A DNA stretch of 17,853 nt from JAIOTH01 sp964486685 (lineage in GTDB: Bacteria > Patescibacteriota > Patescibacteriia > UBA1558 > S5-K13). This document shows positions 14,201 through 17,853 of the stretch, piece by piece. Made by a program: the position numbers and the translations under genes. The notes beneath the pieces were generated by a model. The model saw only the letters and a list, made by a program, of their open reading frames with translations, ran no database searches and was not told the origin of the DNA. How positions within the stretch are numbered: the stretch's first letter is position 1; each line of letters starts with the position of its first letter. The stretch spans positions 1 through 17,853 of the forward strand of contig CAZAOE010000022.1 of assembly GCA_964486685.1 (NCBI GenBank). Direction: 5' to 3'.

Positions 14201-15431
14201 GGTAGCCAAAGTTAATTTAATTAAAAAGTTTAAATTATCAGATAGACAGGCAGTAGCAATTTTAGAAATGAAATTGCAACAATTAGCTAATTTAGAAAGA
14301 TTAAAATTAGAAGAAGAATTAAAAGAAAAGAAAAAAATAATTAAAGAACTAACTGCTATATTAAAAGATCCTAAAAAGATTTTAAAAATAATTAAAGATG
14401 AACTTAATGAACTTAAAGATAAATATGGTGATGAGCGCAGAACTAAAATTGTTAAAGGAATAGTAGGCGAAATTTCCAGCGAGGATTTAATTCCTAAAGA
14501 AGATGTCGTGGTTATTATGACCAAGGACGGCTATATTAAGAGAATGAGTACAGATAATTTTCATTCTCAAAATAGAGGTGGAAAAGGCGTGATTGGTTTA
14601 ATTACTAAAGAAGAAGATATGGTAGAAGAATTATTTTCTTGCACTACACATTCAGATTTATTATTTTTTACCTCTCGGGGGCGAGTATTTCAATTAAAGT
14701 CCTATGAAATTCCAGTGGCTGTTCGGCAAGCCAAGGGTCAAAATATTGTTAATTTTTTACAATTAGCCCCAGAAGAAAAAGTTAATGCTATTTTACCGCG
14801 AGACGAAGAACAATATAAATATTTAATGTTTGTTACTAAAAATGGCTTAATTAAAAAGACCGATGTAGAGAAGTTTTTTAATGTTCGGCGTTCGGGCTTA
14901 ATTGCTTTAAAATTAAAAGGTGAAGATAGATTGGAATGGGTAAAGCCCACCAGTGGTAAGGATGATGTTGTTTTAATAACTGCTCAAGGACAATCAATCA
15001 GAACTAAAGAAAAAAATATCAGGTCCATGGGAAGGTCAGCTGCCGGAGTGCGAGGCATTAGATTAAAAAAAGAAGACCAAGTGGTAGGAATGGATATTAT
15101 TGTTAATGGTAAAGTGGAAAATGATCAATTATTAGTGGTGACGGAAAATGGTTTTGGCAAAAGAACTTCTTTAAAGGCCTATAAGTCACAAGGCCGAGGC
15201 GGTTCAGGAATTAAAACTGCTAAAGTTACTGCTAAAACCGGTAATATTGTTTCAGCTTTTGTAGTTAATGTCAAAAAATTAGACAAGGATTTAATTATCA
15301 TTTCTGAAGCTGGTCAGATTATTAGATTGGCTTTAAAAAATATTTCAGTATTTGGCCGAGCTACGCAAGGGGTTAGATTAATGAAATTTAAAAGAGCTGA
15401 AGATAAAGTCGCCTCGGTAACTTTTGTTTAA
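11253..15431 (+). CDS. gyrA: DNA gyrase subunit A with intein and lysine-rich N-terminal extension
   Basis: Gyrase A cuts and rejoins DNA to introduce negative supercoils with GyrB. The 1392 codons comprise four parts. Residues 1 to about 155 are a strongly basic lysine-rich tail absent from typical GyrA. From about 160 (IVEEMKSSYLDYAMSV) comes the breakage-reunion domain with KYHPHGDTSVYD (quinolone region; Thr at the Ser83-equivalent) and active-site Y269 in AAAMRY. Residues 270-702 are an intein. From 703 (TEAKLQKISEEL) comes the rest of the core and the C-terminal beta-pinwheel with a GyrA box, QNRGGKG (1106-1112), which separates it from ParC. The excised product would be 959 residues. 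No ribosome binding site precedes the ATG; internal ATGs at 11631 (residue 127) or nearby would give a near-normal N-terminus, so the tail's translation rests on the unbroken open frame. Confidence 0.95.
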   Translation: MSWKVKKVKAKSKEKSLPKKKSPVKVAKKVVKKSKKILQKTSASLSVKKKINQPVKKDIKKKPVKKIRPISSTKKIKTSPKKKIKQDKKIQKIQLKEKIEDSKEETKKENKKIKKQIAKEKFAEQIMDKNTGTEDILDKKMEGLNIVRTPNGKNVFDQPIVEEMKSSYLDYAMSVIVARALPDVRDGLKPVHRRILYAMWKLGLKPSAKFRKSATVVGEVLGKYHPHGDTSVYDAMVRMAQEFSLRYMLVNGQGNFGSIDGDGAAAMRYCITGDSLILTDQGILPIKNISEKKEAKINLKVLSYNGQKSSAVKFFNSGQHQIIELQTKLGYQIRGSYNHPLLCWTLNNNFPQIGWKLLEKITKNDFVLLNRGPNLFSKRSLDLKNFIPKSGFKNQVQLPDKMDNDLAFLLGALVSEGSFHQGQIIFNNKDKAFYNKIKSILSLQFKGIQIYERKIKGNCRELSIYEQKVVKFLKNIGLTNVKSDKKEIPFSILQSKKENIHFFLRALFEGDGSTGYKVDKRHNGHSIELTYNSKSIALIKQLKIILLNFGITTTSPYQDKRNGCYKLIILGYDSIQNFKKEIDFFSVRKRNILSKIDSINPDRMSKTDFIPFLNNYLRKKYNSSFLKKNNFDRYYNLEKNYQKIISIIDAQDKRLIDSLLKQKYFFNQVVRVKKLNKKEKVYSVKVKSDCHSFVANGFINHNTEAKLQKISEELLSDIEKETVNFIPNYDGSQKEPAVLPAKVPNLLLNGSMGIAVGMATNIPPHNLREVVDATCHLIEHPQADVDALMEFIKGPDFPTGGIAYDIKELKLAYSTGKGGIVVRAKTEIVEAKKGFKIIVSEIPYQVNKTTLLEKIATLVKDKKIKGVSDLRDESNKDGIRIVVYLKDSAYPKKILNSLYKHTQLQDKFHFNMVALVDGIQPKLLTLKGILSEFIKHRQEVVTRRVTFELNRAKDRAHILEGLVMALEKIDAIIKTIKQSKDKEVAKVNLIKKFKLSDRQAVAILEMKLQQLANLERLKLEEELKEKKKIIKELTAILKDPKKILKIIKDELNELKDKYGDERRTKIVKGIVGEISSEDLIPKEDVVVIMTKDGYIKRMSTDNFHSQNRGGKGVIGLITKEEDMVEELFSCTTHSDLLFFTSRGRVFQLKSYEIPVAVRQAKGQNIVNFLQLAPEEKVNAILPRDEEQYKYLMFVTKNGLIKKTDVEKFFNVRRSGLIALKLKGEDRLEWVKPTSGKDDVVLITAQGQSIRTKEKNIRSMGRSAAGVRGIRLKKEDQVVGMDIIVNGKVENDQLLVVTENGFGKRTSLKAYKSQGRGGSGIKTAKVTAKTGNIVSAFVVNVKKLDKDLIIISEAGQIIRLALKNISVFGRATQGVRLMKFKRAEDKVASVTFV
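12060..13358 (+). mobile_element. GyrA intein with LAGLIDADG homing endonuclease
   Basis: An in-frame 433-residue insertion between Y269 and T703 of the precursor. Splicing residues are present: Cys1 (CITGDSLILTDQG, block A), block B GSYNHPLL with H339 (the usual Thr of TxxH is Ser336), block F around VYSVKVKSDCHSF, and the C-terminal NGFINHN followed by Thr+1. Two endonuclease motifs are intact: LLGALVSEG (409-417) and LRALFEGDG (504-512), each with an acidic residue at the catalytic position. This matches the GyrA insertion site known from mycobacterial GyrA inteins, which are mostly mini-inteins without an endonuclease. Splicing is needed to restore the active site, since the insertion directly follows the catalytic tyrosine. 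Composition resembles the host gene. Confidence 0.95.
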
Positions 15432-15767
15432 TGTGGGATTTATGAGTTTGAGTTTGTTGGAATTTGTTAGGAGGTTTTAACGCGTGGCTTATCAATTACC
15501 GATTTGAAATTTGAAATTTTAATTTAATTTTCAATGATTAAATTTTCAATATTTCCTGAATAGTTTTTGAGGATAAGTCGTCTTAATAAGATATTGATAA
15601 TTGTTATATTGATTATTAAATGAAAATTGCCTGCCTGTCGGTTTACATACCGAAATGAAATGTAGGTATGCAGACAGGTAAATTGGTAATTGTAAATTGA
15701 GTGAAATCATGTTAATTTAACAAAACTTAAAATTTTAATAATTACATAATTAATAAGAAATAAATAT
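15432..15767. other. 336-bp gene-free gap with remnants and a palindrome
   Basis: It contains an orphan AGGAGG (15469-15474) nine bases before a GTG (15484) whose frame closes after seven codons, A/T-rich repeats of the GAAATTTGAAATT type (about 15505-15555), and an imperfect palindrome at 15630-15680 (CCTGCCTGTCGG... facing ...GCAGACAGG, with an inner CGGT/ACCG). A CATAAT at 15745-15750 lies 17 bases before the next ATG and may be its -10. No gene or RNA is recognisable. Confidence 0.55.
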
Positions 15768-16736
15768 ATGCTTACAGTAAAACAAATATATGATTTAGCA
15801 ATAAATCTAGGTATTAAAAATGACCTTAGGGGTTCAGATTTTGTTAAGAAAAGATTAAAATATATTAATGAAAAATATAAGGAGTTAAAACTAGAAGAAA
15901 AAAAAGATTTTGACCAAGAGGTTCTAAAAAATCCTTATGCTGATTCCAGAATTTTAACAAATGGTTTAAATAAAAAAGTTAAAAGAGTTTTAGTAGGTAT
16001 TGATATAGAAACTGGAGAAATTCTTTTAGCCAATGAATTGTCCAAAAAGAAACCGATTGATTTAATTATTGCCCATCATCCTGAGGGAGTTTCTTTGGCG
16101 GGTTTGGGCGATGTAATGGATTTGCAGGTTGAATTACTTCATAAGTATGGAATTCCCATAAATATTGCCGAGGATATTACTAAATTAAGAATAAGTGAAG
16201 TTAGTAGGGGAGTAAATCCTATTAATCATAATCGGGCTATTGATGCAGCTAAATTGATAGGATTTGAATTTATGAATATTCATACTCCGGCTGATAATTT
16301 AGTCGCTACATTTTTAGATAATTTAATTAAGAAAAATGCCAAAAAATTAGAGCGTGTAGAGGATTTAATAAAATTATTAAAAACAATTCCAGAATATAGA
16401 GAGGCCATAAAAATAAAAGTTGGCCCTAAATTATTTGTAGGTAGTCCAGATAGATATTTAGGTAAGATTGCGGTAACAGAAATTACCGGCGGAACCAGTG
16501 GTTCCAAGGATTATTATGAAAAGATTGCTCAGGCCGGTATTGGAACTATTGTAGGTATGCATATGGGAGAAGAGCATCGTAAAGAAGCTGAAAAAGCTCA
16601 TTTAAATATTGTTATTGCTGGTCATATGTCTTCGGATTCAATTGGGATGAATTTGTTTTTAGACGAGTTAGAAAAGAAGGGCATTGAAATTATTCCTTGT
16701 TCGGGGTTGATTAGAATTTCCAGAAATAGAAAATAA
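15768..16736 (+). CDS. NIF3/DUF34-family metal-binding protein
   Basis: A 322-residue member of the NIF3 (NGG1-interacting factor 3, DUF34) family, a widespread cytoplasmic fold with a dinuclear metal site whose cellular role is unsettled; some members are annotated as GTP cyclohydrolase type 2, which this sequence does not establish. Candidate metal ligands are H103-H104 (IIAHHPEG), H172 and D176 (IHTPADN), and the C-terminal GMHMGEEH (H265, H270) and AGHMSSDS (H286, D290). About 65 residues precede the conserved core, making it longer than YbgI-type members (about 250). The ATG lacks a ribosome binding site. It stands alone, followed by the palindrome at 16750-16816 and a bidirectional terminator. 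Confidence 0.85.
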   Translation: MLTVKQIYDLAINLGIKNDLRGSDFVKKRLKYINEKYKELKLEEKKDFDQEVLKNPYADSRILTNGLNKKVKRVLVGIDIETGEILLANELSKKKPIDLIIAHHPEGVSLAGLGDVMDLQVELLHKYGIPINIAEDITKLRISEVSRGVNPINHNRAIDAAKLIGFEFMNIHTPADNLVATFLDNLIKKNAKKLERVEDLIKLLKTIPEYREAIKIKVGPKLFVGSPDRYLGKIAVTEITGGTSGSKDYYEKIAQAGIGTIVGMHMGEEHRKEAEKAHLNIVIAGHMSSDSIGMNLFLDELEKKGIEIIPCSGLIRISRNRK

Positions 16737-16749
16737 GAATTATGAATTA

Positions 16750-16816
16750 CCTTGCCTACCGGTCTTCGACTCTGAGGGATGGGCCCTCAGCTCAGACTCG
16801 AATGAGCAGGCAGGCG
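16750..16816. repeat. nested palindrome with CAGGCAGGC motif
   Basis: The inner arms are CTGAGGG/CCCTCAG. Outside them TCGACTCTGAG faces CTCAGACTCGA with one mismatch. The outer edges (TGCCTACCGG and GAGCAGGCAGGCG) pair partly. The GC-rich composition contrasts with the flanks, and it shares motifs with 9940-9970 and 15630-15680. Confidence 0.6.
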
Positions 16817-16894
16817 AATTACGGATAGCGAATAATAAATTACGGAAAAAATTCAAAAATTAGAAGTATAAAAAGTAAATATTTATAGATTAAA

Positions 16895-16920
16895 AAAGGC
16901 GGAACTTATGTTCCGTCTTT
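16895..16920. terminator. bidirectional terminator between the NIF3 and acpP genes
   Basis: AAAGGCGGAAC (16895-16905) pairs with GTTCCGTCTTT (16910-16920), with one wobble, across TTAT, with A and T runs outside. It lies 12 bases past the acpP stop on the minus strand. Confidence 0.8.
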
Positions 16921-16931
16921 TGAGTTTGGTT

Positions 16932-17189
16932 TTATAACAATTTTTTTTGGAGGTATTTAAGCGCGCCTCCAAATGTTGTAATTTTTTCTGCATCTTCATC
17001 TGGGATTTCAATGTCAAATTCTTCTTCAATGGCCATGATTAATTCCACTGTATCTAGGGAATCAGCCCCTAAATCTTCAACAAATCTTGCTTCTGCTGTA
17101 ACTTTATCTTCTTCTTCTTCTACACCCAATTGTTCACAAACAATTTTTTTCAATTCCTTTTCGATTTCTTCTTTTGTCATTTCTTTCAT
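16932..17189 (-). CDS. acpP: acyl carrier protein
   Basis: A small, acidic four-helix carrier that holds acyl chains on 4'-phosphopantetheine. The 85 residues match the family length. The attachment site is Ser44 in LGADSLDTVELIMAIEEEF, and helix III follows (IPDEDAEKITTFGGAL). The start is fixed by AGGAGG on the minus strand (plus about 17194-17199), five bases before the ATG, a strong ribosome binding site unlike most genes here. It is the second gene of a two-gene unit, 35 bases after the serine-less paralogue, with a terminator at 16895-16920. No fatty-acid synthesis genes are adjacent. Patescibacteria often lack that pathway yet keep an ACP, so a role other than full fatty-acid synthesis is possible. 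Confidence 0.96.
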   Translation of the reverse strand: MKEMTKEEIEKELKKIVCEQLGVEEEEDKVTAEARFVEDLGADSLDTVELIMAIEEEFDIEIPDEDAEKITTFGGALKYLQKKLL

Positions 17190-17224
17190 GACATCCTCCT
17201 GTTTTTTTTATCGTGTTGATTTTT

Positions 17225-17626
17225 TTACTTTTCATAAATTTCTCCGCTACCATATGGTCCATCATAATATCCGATTGGTTTTTTGGGATACAATTGATCA
17301 GTAATTTTTTTTGTCATTTTAGCAAGCCGTTCTATGTCTTCAGGAGTAGCATACATCAATTGGATTATTGGATTTTGTAGAACATAATCAATTAGATCTT
17401 TGAGTGTGTTTATTTTTTCAGCATCTTCATCTGAAATCTCAATATCAAATTCTTCTTCAATATTCATTATAGCTTCTGTTTTTTCGAGGTTTAACTCAAC
17501 ACCCATCATAACTTTCCCATCAGAGATAATAGTGGAAAGATTAATTTCTTTTTCACTTAAGTCAAACCTATCTCTGACAATATCAGCAATTTTTGTGATG
17601 ATTTCTTTAATTTTTTTTTCATCCAT
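17225..17626 (-). CDS. acyl-carrier-like protein lacking the attachment serine
   Basis: A 133-residue paralogue of the adjacent acpP. Residues 50-70 nearly copy its helix II-III region: EAIMNIEEEFDIEISDEDAE against ELIMAIEEEFDIEIPDEDAE. In that register the DSL triplet of the carrier becomes LNL, placing N46 where the phosphopantetheine serine should be, so it should not be modified. A C-terminal extension of about 45 residues follows the carrier fold, with an aromatic/glycine-rich tail (YYDGPYGSGEIYEK). GGAGG (plus 17633-17637) lies six bases before the ATG. It is the first gene of the unit, 35 bases ahead of acpP. It may act as a regulatory or structural partner of the carrier system. Function is unknown. 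Confidence 0.85.
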   Translation of the reverse strand: MDEKKIKEIITKIADIVRDRFDLSEKEINLSTIISDGKVMMGVELNLEKTEAIMNIEEEFDIEISDEDAEKINTLKDLIDYVLQNPIIQLMYATPEDIERLAKMTKKITDQLYPKKPIGYYDGPYGSGEIYEK

Positions 17627-17662
17627 TTTTATCCTCCAGGGATTTATTTTTTTATTGTTTAA

Positions 17663-17691
17663 AGATTAAAGCTTTTTGTGTATTATGTCAA
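17663..17691 (-). promoter_or_regulatory. promoter of the carrier-protein operon
   Basis: On the minus strand, a perfect TTGACA (plus 17686-17691) is followed after 17 bases by TAATCT (plus 17663-17668), a weak -10. The leader to the first ATG is about 30 bases and contains the GGAGG site. Confidence 0.5.
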
Positions 17692-17718
17692 ATCAAAAAG
17701 GCTCTACAATATAACCCA

Positions 17719-17727
17719 TGTGGATAA
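17719..17727 (+). promoter_or_regulatory. DnaA-box match
   Basis: TGTGGATAA, an exact complement of TTATCCACA, lies upstream of the carrier-protein promoter. It is a single site. The remaining bases to 17853 are A/T-rich and show no other feature. Confidence 0.35.
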
Positions 17728-17853
17728 ATATACTTTTATCATTATCTAAGCTATAAAACAGCAGTTTCCATCTTTATGGTTTTTTATCTAATAAAATGAG
17801 CATTATTTGTTGAAGAATGAATAAATACAAATCCTAAACTTAGCTTAACTTAT

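Noticed and set aside
14009..14524. 171-codon minus-strand open frame inside gyrA
   Set aside because: It is antisense to the conserved GyrA coiled-coil/C-terminal region and is Ser/Leu/Ile-rich as expected of a complement of Lys/Glu-rich codons. No start signals.
16932..17669. Plus-strand open frames opposite the carrier genes
   Set aside because: They are Ser/Ile-rich shadows of the acidic carrier proteins, which have clear family matches, ribosome binding sites and a promoter on the minus strand.

Overview
The window reads as a stretch of a small, AT-rich bacterial chromosome, most likely from the Patescibacteria (Candidate Phyla Radiation), probably Parcubacteria-like. This is inference. 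The grounds are the strong A/T bias, the compact single-gene units, most genes lacking a Shine-Dalgarno sequence, short housekeeping proteins, an acyl carrier protein with no fatty-acid genes beside it, and intergenic gaps filled with GC-richer palindromes. All fourteen annotated genes end in TAA or TAG and read through intact in the standard bacterial code.

Layout: 46-1032 is trpS. 1033-2938 is an accessory-looking segment with a NYN-domain putative RNase and, on the minus strand, an unrecognised signal-peptide/four-helix membrane protein, bracketed by three copies of a twin-hairpin repeat. 2939-5452 is clpC. 5698-6339 is a ComF-family phosphoribosyltransferase, 6432-7385 a Na+/Ca2+ exchanger-type antiporter, 7540-7716 a 58-residue [4Fe-4S] ferredoxin, and 7801-8250 (minus) a YdjM-like membrane protein. 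8504-8872 holds three tRNAs: Leu(TAA), initiator Met and elongator Met.

9129-10969 is the parA-parB chromosome partitioning pair. 11253-15431 is gyrA. It carries a 433-residue intein with a LAGLIDADG endonuclease placed directly after the active-site tyrosine, and a lysine-rich N-terminal extension of about 150 residues. 15768-16736 is a NIF3/DUF34-family protein. 16932-17626 (minus) is a two-gene unit: an acyl-carrier-like protein that has lost its phosphopantetheine serine, followed by a normal acyl carrier protein.

Functional themes are translation (trpS, tRNAs), protein turnover (clpC), and chromosome segregation and topology (parAB, gyrA). Promoters are well defined. The extended -10 9-mer TGTTATAAT occurs four times, and two genes (clpC and the YdjM-like gene) have an extended -10 only six bases before the ATG, which suggests leaderless mRNAs. 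The minus-strand membrane gene and both acyl-carrier genes instead have strong GGAGG ribosome binding sites and perfect TTGACA -35 boxes. The most notable items are the gyrA intein and lysine tail, the serine-less carrier protein, an operator-like palindrome at the predicted parA start, the variant initiator tRNA, and the repeated twin-hairpin element.
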